Source: Leptospira interrogans serovar Manilae (GTDB lineage Bacteria; Spirochaetota; Leptospiria; Leptospirales; Leptospiraceae). Taken from it: a stretch of 64,000 nt of DNA. The stretch lies in the NCBI GenBank assembly GCA_945887855.1, contig CAMCZP010000002.1, positions 1 through 64,000 of the forward strand. Reading direction: 5' to 3'. Every line of letters starts with the position of its first letter. Within the stretch, counting starts at the first letter, position 1. The notes beneath the pieces are model-generated. The model saw nothing but the letters and a program-made list of their open reading frames with translations, was not told the origin of the DNA and made no database searches. This document shows, piece by piece, positions 1-9,366 of this stretch. A program made the position numbers and the translations under genes.

Positions 1-21
1 TATTAAAAATGGTATAATAAA

Positions 22-1524
22 TTGGAGAAAAATGTTTTTAAATTGAAAAGATTCCTTTATTTTACACTCATTATTATAGTTTCTGTTTTCTCAAAATACT
101 ATTTATTTTTAAGCTCGGAATTCAATCTAGAATCAGATCAATCCTTAAGTTTATTAATGAGTAAAAGAATCCTTGAAGGAAAGGATTTCCCTTTGTTTTA
201 CTGGGGACAGAATTATATGGGCATGGCAGAGATTTGGTTTTCACTTTCTTTCCAATATTTTTTTGGCTCTGATTTAAAAGTATTTTTAATTTCACAAGTT
301 ATACTTTCTATTTTTATATGTTACTTAATTTATTATTCATTTTTACTAATTAAAAAAGAAGTGATGGGAGTTATTTTTTCTTTCTTATTTGCATTCGGAC
401 ATCCTTTCTTAAATAAACATTTGCTAAATGTATCAGAAAACTTTGGATTTTCATTGTTAGTAGGTATTTTAGGATTTTATTTTATATATCAATTTAGTAC
501 AATAAAAGAGTCAGGTTTACTTCAAAAAAAAATCCTCTTATTTTATGGTATGATTTTAGGATTCAGCTTGTACAACAGAGAGATACTTCTTTTTATTTTT
601 CCATTTGTATTACTATTTTCTATTAAAAATATCAGATTTAGCTTAAATAACTTTGTGCTACTTGGATTTGGTTTTATTATAGGGTATCTACCTGGATTTA
701 TCCATTATATAATCACTCCCTATTATAAAAAATTAGTTCGCCCTAGCTTTAAAATAAATACAGATCTAATGAATACACTGTACTACTTCACTTTCAAAAT
801 TCCCTCTGAAATTATGATATCGGGAGAATTTTTATTTCAATTATTAATTTTTCTTCTATCTTTTTTAGGGATTATACTTTTAAGAAGAGAAAAAAATAGT
901 ATATTATTAAAATACTTTTTATACTACGTATTGGGAACTCTATCAACTCTTTTTATTTTTTTAATATCTGCTAGTTACTCAGTAGATAGATATTACTTTT
1001 ATTTAACAATAGGATTCTTTTTTCTTTCATCTTATACTCTGTCTATTTTATATGAGAGGAATAAAAAGATTTTTTATGTAGTTATACTATTGTACTTACT
1101 ATTGTATGTTGATACATATACTAAAGAATTTAAAAAGAATATTGAATATTCAAAAAGAACTATTCAACTCAAAGAGGTTGCAAATCACTTAAAGTATAAA
1201 AATTTCCAATTTGGTATTGCGGAATATTGGTCAGCCTATACAGTTCAATATTTTTCTGGTGATACGATTAATTTCTTGGTCTATATGGACAAACAGAGCG
1301 ATTTAAAATCTACAATTAAAGTTCTAGAAAATAAAGCCCAATTTTTTTTATTCCATAAAGATTCAACTTTTGAAAATTACTTTTTAAATAATCGAAATTC
1401 AGCAATAAAATACCAAAAAGAAGAAATTTATGATTATGTACTTTATATCCCAGAACACAAAACATTGGACTTTTTAGAAGACTCTAGAGAAAAACTTCTC
1501 GATGAATGGAGAAAATATAAATAA
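22..1524 (+). CDS. GT-C fold membrane glycosyltransferase (PMT/ArnT-like)
   Basis: This is a polytopic inner-membrane protein of 500 residues, predicted to transfer a sugar from a polyprenyl-phosphate donor on the outer face of the membrane. The first transmembrane helix (about residues 10-30) is followed by an acidic loop with ESDQ near residue 37. A GQNYMG motif then precedes further helices, the usual layout of GT-C (GT39/GT83-like) enzymes. About ten hydrophobic segments run to residue 365, and a soluble C-terminal part of about 135 residues follows. The start is TTG; an in-frame TAA lies at 4-6, so the gene is complete. No strong ribosome site precedes the TTG. The acceptor (lipid A, O-antigen or protein) cannot be told from the sequence. 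Confidence 0.72.
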   Translation: MEKNVFKLKRFLYFTLIIIVSVFSKYYLFLSSEFNLESDQSLSLLMSKRILEGKDFPLFYWGQNYMGMAEIWFSLSFQYFFGSDLKVFLISQVILSIFICYLIYYSFLLIKKEVMGVIFSFLFAFGHPFLNKHLLNVSENFGFSLLVGILGFYFIYQFSTIKESGLLQKKILLFYGMILGFSLYNREILLFIFPFVLLFSIKNIRFSLNNFVLLGFGFIIGYLPGFIHYIITPYYKKLVRPSFKINTDLMNTLYYFTFKIPSEIMISGEFLFQLLIFLLSFLGIILLRREKNSILLKYFLYYVLGTLSTLFIFLISASYSVDRYYFYLTIGFFFLSSYTLSILYERNKKIFYVVILLYLLLYVDTYTKEFKKNIEYSKRTIQLKEVANHLKYKNFQFGIAEYWSAYTVQYFSGDTINFLVYMDKQSDLKSTIKVLENKAQFFLFHKDSTFENYFLNNRNSAIKYQKEEIYDYVLYIPEHKTLDFLEDSREKLLDEWRKYK

Positions 1525-1585
1525 CAAATCTTCTCTAGTGTCTCTTCCAAATTCTATTATTTCATATACTATTCTATTACGTAAA

Positions 1586-2356
1586 CTAAAAGTACTTTTC
1601 CAAATATCTATCTGTAATGCTCTTTTGATCAAAGAGTACAAAAAAATCAGTAGTACCAAAAACTTTATCTAAAGCCGGTTCGCTAGATAATTTTGCACCT
1701 AATCGCAAGTAGCCTTTGATAAGAGGTGGAATAGATTTTATGATGGATGGATTCATTTCAATTGTATTACGAGTACTAAAACCTGGTAGTTCACACTTTT
1801 GCAAAGGAGGTATATATATATCTGAAACTGAATTTTTACTGTTTATATAGTTATAAATTTCCATAGCTTTGGTCACATCAGTAGAATGAATAGATCCACA
1901 TCCCATATAATAACGTACGTCAAATTCAGTCATATATTTTGCTAATCCATTCCAAAGAAGCGAGATAACGCTTCCATCCCTATACTCAGGATGTACACAA
2001 GATCTTCCCACTTCGGCAACTTCATCTGTAAGATTATAAATATTTAACAAATCAAATTCATTCTCTGAATAAAAACCAATACATTTTTTAGCTACTGTTT
2101 TCCTAAGTATTCGGTAAGTTCCAACAACCTTGTCTTGATTTGCTCTATCGATAACAAGTAGATGATCGCAGAAGAAGTCATACTCATCTCTATCTTTCCC
2201 AGTGGATTTAGATTCAGGTAGACCCTCCTGTAGTTCCATATTAAAAACTTCATATCTAAGCCTGAGTGCTTTTTCAATTTCTAATTGATTTTCTGCAATA
2301 CGAGTTACAAGGTCTCTAACTCTTATTTTTTTATCTATTAAACTTTGGATTCCCAT
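1586..2356 (-). CDS. OlsB-like GNAT N-acyltransferase (hemolysin family)
   Basis: This 256-residue protein resembles the COG3176 'hemolysin'/OlsB family, which transfers an acyl chain from acyl-ACP to an amino group, for example on ornithine to make ornithine lipids. The visible features are the N-terminal LRYEVFNMEL segment, the acidic ..EYDFFCDHLLV strand, VGTYRIL, and the EVGRSCVHPEYR motif that forms the acyl-donor pocket. A hydrophobic helical C-terminal region follows. The start is ATG with a good AAGGAA site 7 bases upstream. It converges on the glycosyltransferase gene and lies downstream of rppH. The exact acceptor amine is unknown; an OlsB role is inferred from family resemblance only. 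Confidence 0.72.
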   Translation of the reverse strand: MGIQSLIDKKIRVRDLVTRIAENQLEIEKALRLRYEVFNMELQEGLPESKSTGKDRDEYDFFCDHLLVIDRANQDKVVGTYRILRKTVAKKCIGFYSENEFDLLNIYNLTDEVAEVGRSCVHPEYRDGSVISLLWNGLAKYMTEFDVRYYMGCGSIHSTDVTKAMEIYNYINSKNSVSDIYIPPLQKCELPGFSTRNTIEMNPSIIKSIPPLIKGYLRLGAKLSSEPALDKVFGTTDFFVLFDQKSITDRYLEKYF

Positions 2357-2441
2357 ATATTTTCCTTAGAATTTAATTCTTAGATTACTATCTAAGGGTA
2401 TAGTTACATAGAGATTACAATTGAAAAAAGAATTATCTTTT

Positions 2442-2918
2442 TTAGAGAAAGTTAGTTTTTAAATAATTCTCAATGATAGGTTTAAATTGTTTAACTACTA
2501 GTTTGTAAACATCTAATTTAAAAGATACTATTGTATCTAAAGTGGAGTCAATAGATTGGAACCTAACTTCCTTAAATTCTTGATCATGTGTAGTAAGATT
2601 ACAGCTAGTTATGGATTCATTCCAATAGTATAAAAACCATTTTTGTGTTTGACCACGGTATTTGTTGAGATGAGGTAGTTTTAAATTAGAAGGAAATTCA
2701 TAGTTGATCCAATCTGGGTATTCAGCTACCAAAGTTGCATTTTTAATTCCAACCTCTTCATACAATTCCCGTCTGGATGCTAATTCAATTTCTTCTCCTT
2801 CGTCAATGCCACCTTGAGGGAATTGCCATGCTCCTGGGAATTGGATTCGTTCTCCAGTTAAGACATATCCAGTTTGATTAAATACCACCATTCCAACATT
2901 TTTTCTATACGGTTTCAT
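2442..2918 (-). CDS. rppH: RNA pyrophosphohydrolase, Nudix family
   Basis: RppH removes pyrophosphate from the 5' triphosphate end of mRNA and so opens the message to RNase E/J-type decay. The 158-residue length fits the family. The Nudix box spans residues 36-58, with Gly36, Glu42, Arg50-Glu51, Glu54-Glu55 and Gly57 all present. It is preceded by the WQFPQGG stretch and the N-terminal [11 protein letters not shown] typical of RppH/YgdP rather than of diadenosine hydrolases from other Nudix branches. The QKWFLYYW strand further downstream is also typical. It is divergent from sixA across about 200 bp and may share a transcript with the acyltransferase gene that follows. Confidence 0.85.
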   Translation of the reverse strand: MKPYRKNVGMVVFNQTGYVLTGERIQFPGAWQFPQGGIDEGEEIELASRRELYEEVGIKNATLVAEYPDWINYEFPSNLKLPHLNKYRGQTQKWFLYYWNESITSCNLTTHDQEFKEVRFQSIDSTLDTIVSFKLDVYKLVVKQFKPIIENYLKTNFL

Positions 2919-3070
2919 ATAAATACCCCAATGTGCTTCAAAATTAATAAGAAAGATCTCTTTTAGTCATTCAAATTTTCTCAAAAAAATAGAATTTCTA
3001 AAGAAGACCTTGTAGTAGCATAGATCTTCACCATTACAATTTCTAAATCGAATCTTTAATTGTAATTAAA

Positions 3071-3099
3071 TTGTTGTTAGATTTTTACGAATTTAAAAT
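3071..3099 (+). promoter_or_regulatory. candidate sigma70-type promoter for sixA
   Basis: A TTGTTG hexamer (3071-3076) and a TAAAAT hexamer (3094-3099) are separated by 17 bases. They end 24 bases before the sixA start codon, in the divergent rppH/sixA gap. The AT-rich background makes chance matches likely, so this is a proposal only. Confidence 0.35.
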
Positions 3100-3123
3100 A
3101 TTTGGATTAGGTAAAGTTTTGAG

Positions 3124-3606
3124 ATGAAAATTATCATTTCTAGGCATGGTGATGCAGAACCATTTTCTCCCACAGGGATGGATATGGATAGATCTTTGTC
3201 AGACCTAGGTAGGCAAGAAATTCGTAAAATGGCTAATTTTATAAAAAAAGGCTCTCTTCATGTTCAGCATATCTACCACAGTCCCTATCTAAGAACAAGG
3301 CAAACCGCAGAAATTTATGCGGATGAATTAGGCTTAAGTGAAGTAGTTGAAACTTGCGATGAACTTGCTCCTGGCAAAGAATGTATGGATGTAATACAAA
3401 AGCTAAAGCATTACTCTAATTCTGATACTTTCCTTTTAGTCAGTCATAATCCAGGAGTGTCACACTTTGCTGCTCGTTTGATCCAAGATGATGCTCTGGC
3501 AGCTTCTTTACTTTTCGGAACAGGAACAGCCCTTGCATTAAATATTGCTAGAGAAAGATTTTGCAAAGCTCAAATTATTTGGATGTTGTCACCCTCTGAT
3601 GTATAA
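3124..3606 (+). CDS. sixA: SixA-type phosphohistidine phosphatase
   Basis: This is a small (160-residue) histidine-phosphatase-superfamily protein. SixA enzymes remove phosphate from phosphohistidine on proteins such as HPt domains or the PTS carrier NPr. The catalytic RHG motif is at Arg7-His8-Gly9, the second active-site His is in SHNPG at His108, and the SPYLRTRQTAEI segment that carries the second phosphate-binding Arg is intact. The start is ATG. The gene ends 13 bp from the convergent J-domain gene. An EIIA-Ntr-like protein is encoded at 16.3 kb, so a PTS-related substrate is conceivable, but nothing in the sequence proves it. Confidence 0.82.
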   Translation: MKIIISRHGDAEPFSPTGMDMDRSLSDLGRQEIRKMANFIKKGSLHVQHIYHSPYLRTRQTAEIYADELGLSEVVETCDELAPGKECMDVIQKLKHYSNSDTFLLVSHNPGVSHFAARLIQDDALAASLLFGTGTALALNIARERFCKAQIIWMLSPSDV

Positions 3607-3619
3607 AATAAATAAAACT

Positions 3620-4438
3620 TTATCTTAAATCTCTATTCTCAGATTGACTTTTAATTATTTCCTCTATGTTTTGAATCTTATTTTTAATTCTTTGGAATTG
3701 AATTAAAAAACCTAAATTTCCAATTAAAAAAATATAAATTGCTTCTTTTAGATCTAAAAAAAATAAGATTATAAAAAATAAATTTTCTATAATCCATAGA
3801 GATATATAATATTTAAATGGATACCCAGTTTGGGTGAGTCTTTTTAAGATAAATAAATCTAAATAAGATAAGTATTTATATAAATAAAAAAGTAAGAAAA
3901 GTAAAGATGATGGTATACTAAACCATACTATCGATGGTAATGCGGGAGCTTTCGAAAAAATACCTAGCAATATAAATATTATCTCTAATCCTGATATAGT
4001 GATAAGGATGCTAACTAAAATTGAATGAAAACTAATATTTATAAAAGAACTAATTAGTTCTTTTACATACTCTTTTGAAGAAAAATATCTTGTTTCACTT
4101 GAGACAAATGATTCCCATTCTTTTTCATTAGACTGAGATTTTGAAAATATATTATCTTCATTATTAAAGTCTCTTTCTTCTTCAATGATTTCCTCTTCAT
4201 AATTATTAGCTGAAATTATAGATAAACAAATATCACGTGCTTTAATTAAATTAATAAAATTATTGTGAAATAGATTTTTTTCTAATTCGGAATTAGCTTT
4301 GTCGGGATGGCATAGTATAGCTTTAGATTTCCATGCAGAATTAATTTTTGTAGAGTCTAATGTAAAAGAAATTCCTAAAGTATTGAAAGCTTCTTCTATT
4401 TCTTGATTTTTATATTTATTAGTATAAAACTTACTCAT
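3620..4438 (-). CDS. membrane-anchored J-domain protein
   Basis: The N-terminal 65 residues form a J domain with the HPD tripeptide at His44-Asp46 in the context CHPDKA, so it should be able to stimulate a DnaK-type Hsp70. A low-complexity acidic linker (residues 78-115) is followed by about four hydrophobic helices (roughly 130-260), which would tether it to the inner membrane with the J domain in the cytoplasm. No Cys-rich or C-terminal DnaJ substrate domain is present, so it is a type III J protein of 272 residues. Its start overlaps the end of the Maf gene by 8 bases, so the two are probably translated together. Its client is unknown; the coupling suggests the flagellar or glycosylation machinery. 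Confidence 0.7.
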   Translation of the reverse strand: MSKFYTNKYKNQEIEEAFNTLGISFTLDSTKINSAWKSKAILCHPDKANSELEKNLFHNNFINLIKARDICLSIISANNYEEEIIEEERDFNNEDNIFSKSQSNEKEWESFVSSETRYFSSKEYVKELISSFINISFHSILVSILITISGLEIIFILLGIFSKAPALPSIVWFSIPSSLLFLLFYLYKYLSYLDLFILKRLTQTGYPFKYYISLWIIENLFFIILFFLDLKEAIYIFLIGNLGFLIQFQRIKNKIQNIEEIIKSQSENRDLR

Positions 4439-6311
4439 TAAATTTATAAAATCTATTATTTATTTGAACTCGGGTAATTGATTTTCTTAGTGTCTTACGG
4501 ATAAGTCTTGAAGCATCGTAAAGACCTTTATAAAGTAAAATACTCTTTTTAGCTATAGATAGATTTGGATTCTTTTTTTCTTCTACAGAAAGTGTGGAAT
4601 CAAAGCCTTCAGTTATCATCAATATAACTCTTTGAACTCCAAGCCCAATTATTTCACTTAAACCTTTCTTTGCTGCAACTTGCTCATCTATTCTTTCAAT
4701 TTTATTTAATAAAGAATGAAATTCGGTTGATGATTCACTTCTCTTTTTAACTAATTTATAAATTTGCTCTGATAACGTGATACCATCTTTTAAAATAAAC
4801 TCATAGGCTTTTAATTCAGATAGTATTAAATTTGTATTGGAAACAAAATTTTGTATTTCTATATATGCGTTTTTGTTGTCTGTTAAGTCTTTGATTTTTT
4901 TTTGAACTGAAGATACTTTTTCGATATCAATAGTATTCTCTGAAAAATATTTTTTAAAAGTGGAAATTGGTATATTTTCAATTTTTCCACCATTGGAAGT
5001 TAAATTGATCCAGTTTCTATTTTTAGCTCTGTCGTTAAACCACTTCCGGAAGATTTGCATTTTTTCATTTGTATGATGAGTTTTCCCATCTAATCCTATT
5101 ACATCAAGTTTAGGAAGAGCAAATAATTGCCTATAATTATGCAGTTCTCTTCTGAAAAGTCTGGACTCTTTATAGTTTAGCCTCTCTTCCAATATTGCAC
5201 CTCTACAGTGTGCATAACCATCAGTAAATGCTAAATCTTGTCCTACAATTAGGACATTTTTTGCTTCCATCATTTCTGCAAGACTAACAGCATTTGTTGA
5301 TACAGATCCACCAAATGGTATATCGCCTATTTCTATATTTGAAAAATTAGTAAATAATTTTAATAAAGGGAATGGGGATGAAGTAAAAAATCCACGTTTA
5401 AAATTTCCAGGAAGACGTATCGAGTGGTAACAAGAAGTGGGATCAAATACAATTTTTCCATTTCCCTCATATCCTTCTAAATATGATTTATTGATAGTTT
5501 GTGGATCTACTGAATAGATTAAATCGGGATCAATTTGTGCATTTAAAAGAACGTTTAAAGAAGTATCTACACATAAAAGAAGAAAGTGATTTCTATATTC
5601 CTTTATAAAGTTTAGATCATTGTAAAGGCTTGGTCCAGCGCCACAGACTAAAATTGGGATATCTTTTGCTATACCAAAAAGAAGTGATACAGGAACCATT
5701 TCTGAGATTTCTGGTATATTTTGTAATAGGTTTCTAGTCCATATAGTTTCGAACTTGGAAAGTGTTGCAATATTTACATCTTTTTTACGAAAAAATTTTT
5801 CACAAATAAACTTGCACTCTGCGTATTCTTCTTCTTTCCAACTGAGGCTGGGTCGATGAGGAATAAAACTAGTTAGATGTGACCCCAAGCCCTTAAACGC
5901 AGAAAATAATGAATCTTCTGTGTATGGAGTCAAAAGAATTCTTAGTTTTTTAGAATGTAACCATTCCGAAAAATCTTCCCTTTCAAATGCCATTTTAAAA
6001 ATTCCTGCATCACATTCCATCCAAACACAAGTAATATTAGGAAATCCTAATGCAATTTTAACAGAATAACCTAGTCCTGCTCCAAAAAAAATATATAGTT
6101 TTTCCTTTGATCCAGGCTTTAAGTTTTCAATCAATCTATATGCTTCTTTATTTGGGTCATGGGCACTATGGAATATAATATCTTTAATTTTAAAGGTTGG
6201 AACACCAGTTTTTGATGGAAAAATATCTCCAACTGGTGATGAGAGTCTAATTAAAGAACTTAAATCTTCACTTATCGCTTGAAGATTCGTCTCAAGTAAG
6301 TTTTCTTGCAT
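4431..6311 (-). CDS. Maf-type motility-associated glycosyltransferase (DUF115)
   Basis: This 626-residue protein belongs to the motility accessory factor family, which transfers nonulosonic-acid type sugars to flagellin Ser/Thr residues in several flagellated bacteria. The DUF115 nucleotide-sugar motif ILVCGAGPSL is at about residues 221-229. It is followed by the DPDLIYSVDPQ, GGSVSTNA and VGQDLAFTDGYAH blocks typical of the family, and by a long helical C-terminus. A TTG at 6353 would add 14 residues, but neither site has a convincing Shine-Dalgarno sequence, so the ATG at 6311 was preferred. The gene overlaps the J-domain gene by 8 bases and is divergent from the ferredoxin gene. No flagellin or sialic-acid synthesis genes lie nearby. 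Confidence 0.8.
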   Translation of the reverse strand: MQENLLETNLQAISEDLSSLIRLSSPVGDIFPSKTGVPTFKIKDIIFHSAHDPNKEAYRLIENLKPGSKEKLYIFFGAGLGYSVKIALGFPNITCVWMECDAGIFKMAFEREDFSEWLHSKKLRILLTPYTEDSLFSAFKGLGSHLTSFIPHRPSLSWKEEEYAECKFICEKFFRKKDVNIATLSKFETIWTRNLLQNIPEISEMVPVSLLFGIAKDIPILVCGAGPSLYNDLNFIKEYRNHFLLLCVDTSLNVLLNAQIDPDLIYSVDPQTINKSYLEGYEGNGKIVFDPTSCYHSIRLPGNFKRGFFTSSPFPLLKLFTNFSNIEIGDIPFGGSVSTNAVSLAEMMEAKNVLIVGQDLAFTDGYAHCRGAILEERLNYKESRLFRRELHNYRQLFALPKLDVIGLDGKTHHTNEKMQIFRKWFNDRAKNRNWINLTSNGGKIENIPISTFKKYFSENTIDIEKVSSVQKKIKDLTDNKNAYIEIQNFVSNTNLILSELKAYEFILKDGITLSEQIYKLVKKRSESSTEFHSLLNKIERIDEQVAAKKGLSEIIGLGVQRVILMITEGFDSTLSVEEKKNPNLSIAKKSILLYKGLYDASRLIRKTLRKSITRVQINNRFYKFNE

Positions 6312-6376
6312 TTCAACTAGCAGTAAAATGTAGAAATTTTCCTTGTATAGCAAAAAATTGGATAAAGGAGATACCT

Positions 6377-6706
6377 ATGAGTGGTTTTTATGAGAAACAT
6401 ATTTTTGTGTGTGAAAATATTCGAGAAGAGGGGAAAAGAGTTTCCTGTGGTAGGGCTAATTCTAAAAAAATTAAAGATTATCTAAAGCTAAAAACAAAGG
6501 AACTTTGTCCTGATAAGAATATTCGAATCAATATGAGTGGTTGTATGGATAGATGTGAAGAGGGTCCAATATCTGTATCTTATCCAGAGGGTGATTGGTT
6601 TTGTTTGAAAGATGAGGCAGATGTAGATATTTTTGTAAATGAGTACTTAGTAAGTGGCTCTCTTACTTCTGATAAAATAAAAATTTCAAATACCAAAACT
6701 ATATGA
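6377..6706 (+). CDS. thioredoxin-fold [2Fe-2S] ferredoxin
   Basis: This 109-residue protein has the four-cysteine pattern of thioredoxin-like [2Fe-2S] ferredoxins: Cys12, Cys24, Cys56 and Cys60, with the SGCMDRCEEGP signature around the second pair. Proteins of this type carry electrons in the cytoplasm, often as stand-alone forms of the NuoE-like fold. A strong AAGGAG site precedes the ATG. The stop overlaps the next gene start as ATGA, so the ferredoxin, the membrane protein and the MBL protein form one translationally coupled run. The redox partner is not identifiable. Confidence 0.85.
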   Translation: MSGFYEKHIFVCENIREEGKRVSCGRANSKKIKDYLKLKTKELCPDKNIRINMSGCMDRCEEGPISVSYPEGDWFCLKDEADVDIFVNEYLVSGSLTSDKIKISNTKTI

Positions 6707-7533
6707 GAATATACTTTCTCTATTTTGTTTCAGGAGGAATTTTCTTTTTTCAATCATATTATTCTTTTTATGGTCAACCAATTATTTTTCATAGTTATGG
6801 TTGGAATACGTATTCAATCTTAGCATCTGGAGTACTATTTTGTGCAGGATATATCTTTTTGTACTATCAAAAAATAGGAAGCTCACTTGCTTTTGCCTCT
6901 ACATTAATAATTTTGATTCATCATTTTAAAGTTTATAATGAAATAATATCTTCCACGAAAACAGTTGGTTTGGATGCACAGAATATTCTTTATATTCTTT
7001 TCCCTGTACTACTGCAATTACTAATTTTACTTCATTCATCTTTGTATATTTTTTTGGGTTCTAAAAAATTAGAGAATGAAGAGTTTCAGACAAAATATTT
7101 TCCTACCAGTATCAATAGAGATATTGCTGCTATTGTGGGATCAGCAATGATTATAGTCACAGTAGGAGTTATATCTATTCTGATACTTTTCACTGGGGTA
7201 GTAAAAAACGTTGAGAGAGATGTTATTTGGGTACTAGGGCAGGATAAATTCCAATCATCTAAAAAAGTACTATTTATTTTTAAAGAGTATCCTAATTATT
7301 TTATAGAATTTTACTCCAGTAGCTTAGCTGAAAAACTAAAATTGAGTGTAAAAGAAAATATAAAAATAAATATAACTTTTATTACTGATTTTGGTAATTT
7401 AAGGGGATACAAAGTTATGTCAATTGAAGGTGATGAATCAAGTCAATATGGATTTCATATACTGAATATGGAATGTGGAAATGGATATCCAGAATGTAAA
7501 ACTAAACCAATTGCTCCTTGGGAGGAAAAATGA
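6703..7533 (+). CDS. membrane protein of unknown function (4 TM plus soluble tail)
   Basis: I do not recognise a family. The 276-residue product has four to five hydrophobic helices: about residues 1-20, 35-55, 60-78, 90-120 and 145-170. A soluble domain of about 100 residues follows, with alternating strands and three cysteines near the C-terminus (ECGNGYPEC). The gene starts in the stop of the ferredoxin gene and its own stop overlaps the MBL start, so all three are probably made together. The C-terminal domain most likely faces the periplasm, given the cysteines, but this is a guess. Confidence 0.6.
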   Translation: MRIYFLYFVSGGIFFFQSYYSFYGQPIIFHSYGWNTYSILASGVLFCAGYIFLYYQKIGSSLAFASTLIILIHHFKVYNEIISSTKTVGLDAQNILYILFPVLLQLLILLHSSLYIFLGSKKLENEEFQTKYFPTSINRDIAAIVGSAMIIVTVGVISILILFTGVVKNVERDVIWVLGQDKFQSSKKVLFIFKEYPNYFIEFYSSSLAEKLKLSVKENIKINITFITDFGNLRGYKVMSIEGDESSQYGFHILNMECGNGYPECKTKPIAPWEEK

Positions 7534-8468
7534 GTGTAATCACTATCGACTGTAATTATATAGAAAAAGAAATAGCGGCATCCTATTTAATGATAGAGGG
7601 AAAGGAAGCAGCTTTTATAGAGAATAATACCTCACACTCCGTTCCACTATTACTTAAGGAATTAGAAAGAAATGGTATTAAAAAAGAAGATGTAAGATAT
7701 TTAATAATTACACATGTACATTTAGATCATGCCGGAGGGACATCAGAGCTCTTAAAACATTGTCCAAATGCAATTGTATTGGCACATCCCAAAGCAGCTC
7801 CTCATGTCATTGATCCGAAAAGACTTGTTGAAAGTTCAATTAAAGTTTATGGTGAAGAAAAATTTAGAGAACTGTATGGAATTATTCAACCTGTTTCTTC
7901 AGAGAAAGTTAGAGTTATGCATGATGAAGAAACACTCCAATTTGGAGAGAGAGTTCTACGTTTCATTTATACAAAAGGACATGCCAATCATCACTTTGTC
8001 ATACATGATTCTAAAACAAATGGAATTTTTACGGGAGATAGCTTTGGAATAGGGTATTTAAAAATGCAAACAGGGACTAAACCATTTCTATTTCCTTCCA
8101 CTACACCAACTGATTTTGATTCAGAAGAGGCTAAGATTAGTATCCAAAAGATAGTCAGTTCAGGTGCTCAAGTAGCGTATTTAACACATTTTGGGGAATG
8201 GAAACATATCAAGGAAAGTGGAAAAGATTTGATGTCTGCAATTGATCTAATGGAAGATATTCGCCAATCAGCTATTGCATCAGCACTATTGGATGATGGT
8301 CTAGAAAAATATTGTAGTGATCGAATTGAAGAGTACATGAAGAGAGAACTTATGGATCGTGGTCTTGGACAAAATGAACTAGACTATTTAAAATTCGACA
8401 GAGAGATCAATGCGATGGGCTTAGCATATTCAGCTAAGAAAGCTAGAAAAAAAATGACTACTCCCTAG
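7530..8468 (+). CDS. metallo-beta-lactamase fold hydrolase
   Basis: This 312-residue hydrolase has the metal-binding HxHxDH motif at His62, His64, Asp66 and His67 (THVHLDHAGG). A later GHANHHFV provides the next His, GDSFG the bridging Asp, and LTHFG a further His. It resembles glyoxalase-II-like MBL proteins, but the substrate cannot be assigned. A TTG 12 bases upstream is also in frame. The ATG at 7530 was chosen because it sits 4 bases after a strong GGAGGA site and overlaps the upstream stop as ATGA. The last 11 bases overlap the convergent prmA gene. Confidence 0.8.
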   Translation: MSVITIDCNYIEKEIAASYLMIEGKEAAFIENNTSHSVPLLLKELERNGIKKEDVRYLIITHVHLDHAGGTSELLKHCPNAIVLAHPKAAPHVIDPKRLVESSIKVYGEEKFRELYGIIQPVSSEKVRVMHDEETLQFGERVLRFIYTKGHANHHFVIHDSKTNGIFTGDSFGIGYLKMQTGTKPFLFPSTTPTDFDSEEAKISIQKIVSSGAQVAYLTHFGEWKHIKESGKDLMSAIDLMEDIRQSAIASALLDDGLEKYCSDRIEEYMKRELMDRGLGQNELDYLKFDREINAMGLAYSAKKARKKMTTP

Positions 8469-9366
8469 CCCACTCTATGATTTCCCACCCATCCATGGAA
8501 TCATTGTAAATTAATTTACCACCTAAATAACTTGAAAATAGATTATAAGATTCCTCTTTTTTCTCTGATATAATACCACTGAAAAGGAATCTATTTGTTT
8601 TAATTTTAGTTATATTTTTAATATTTTGAGATATAACAGCATAGGTTATATTTGCTAGTACAACATCATAAGAAAACTGGAAAATTTCAGAAGAATCAAA
8701 CCCACCTTCTAAGATGGAAATTTCTGTATCTTTACAGTCATTTTCTTTCCAATTAAATTCTGTTGCACGTACTGCATTTGGATCTATATCAATTGCTATG
8801 ATTTTCTTTGCACCTAACAGACCTGCTCCAATAGAGAGAATTCCAGATCCAGTACCCATATCCAGTATAGACATCCCCTGTTTTATAAGTAAGGACATAC
8901 GAGAGAGCATAAGTTTAGTAGTTTCATGATGTCCTGTGCCAAATGCTAAACCAGGATTCATAAATAAATTTATACTTTCAGAACTCATTATATTTTTTGC
9001 TTCTTCAGATTCTTTTTCCCAAATAGGTATAATACAAAATTTATTTCCAATTTTAAATGGTTTATAAAATTCTTTATATGCTTCCTCAAATTCCCTAGTT
9101 TCAACAATACGAGATTCCACAAAATAATTATTATTTGTTTTCAATTTAAGAAAAATTATTACTTTTAATTCTTTTTCTTTATCCTCTTCTCCTAAATAAA
9201 TATTAATGTTAGTATCATCTCTTAGGATAGATCCATCTTTTGGTCGGGGCAGTGATGAATCGAATAAAACTTCATAGTAGCCTTCTACTTGAAGTTCATC
9301 TAAGAATTCAATAAATTCATCAGCAAAATCTTTTAAGATATTTGTTTTTAATTCAATATATTTCAT
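8458..9366 (-). CDS. prmA: ribosomal protein L11 methyltransferase
   Basis: PrmA trimethylates lysines and the N-terminus of ribosomal protein L11. The 302-residue product has the PrmA hallmark NPGLAFGTGHHETT followed by the SAM-binding LDMGTGSGILSIGAG loop, an acidic IDIDPNAV strand end, and the catalytic-site ANITY stretch that replaces the usual NPPY of other methyltransferases. The N-terminal substrate-recognition part is divergent, as is common. Its start lies 14 bases inside the 3' end of the SpoIIE-like gene, so the two are probably translated together. Confidence 0.88.
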   Translation of the reverse strand: MKYIELKTNILKDFADEFIEFLDELQVEGYYEVLFDSSLPRPKDGSILRDDTNINIYLGEEDKEKELKVIIFLKLKTNNNYFVESRIVETREFEEAYKEFYKPFKIGNKFCIIPIWEKESEEAKNIMSSESINLFMNPGLAFGTGHHETTKLMLSRMSLLIKQGMSILDMGTGSGILSIGAGLLGAKKIIAIDIDPNAVRATEFNWKENDCKDTEISILEGGFDSSEIFQFSYDVVLANITYAVISQNIKNITKIKTNRFLFSGIISEKKEESYNLFSSYLGGKLIYNDSMDGWEIIEWARE

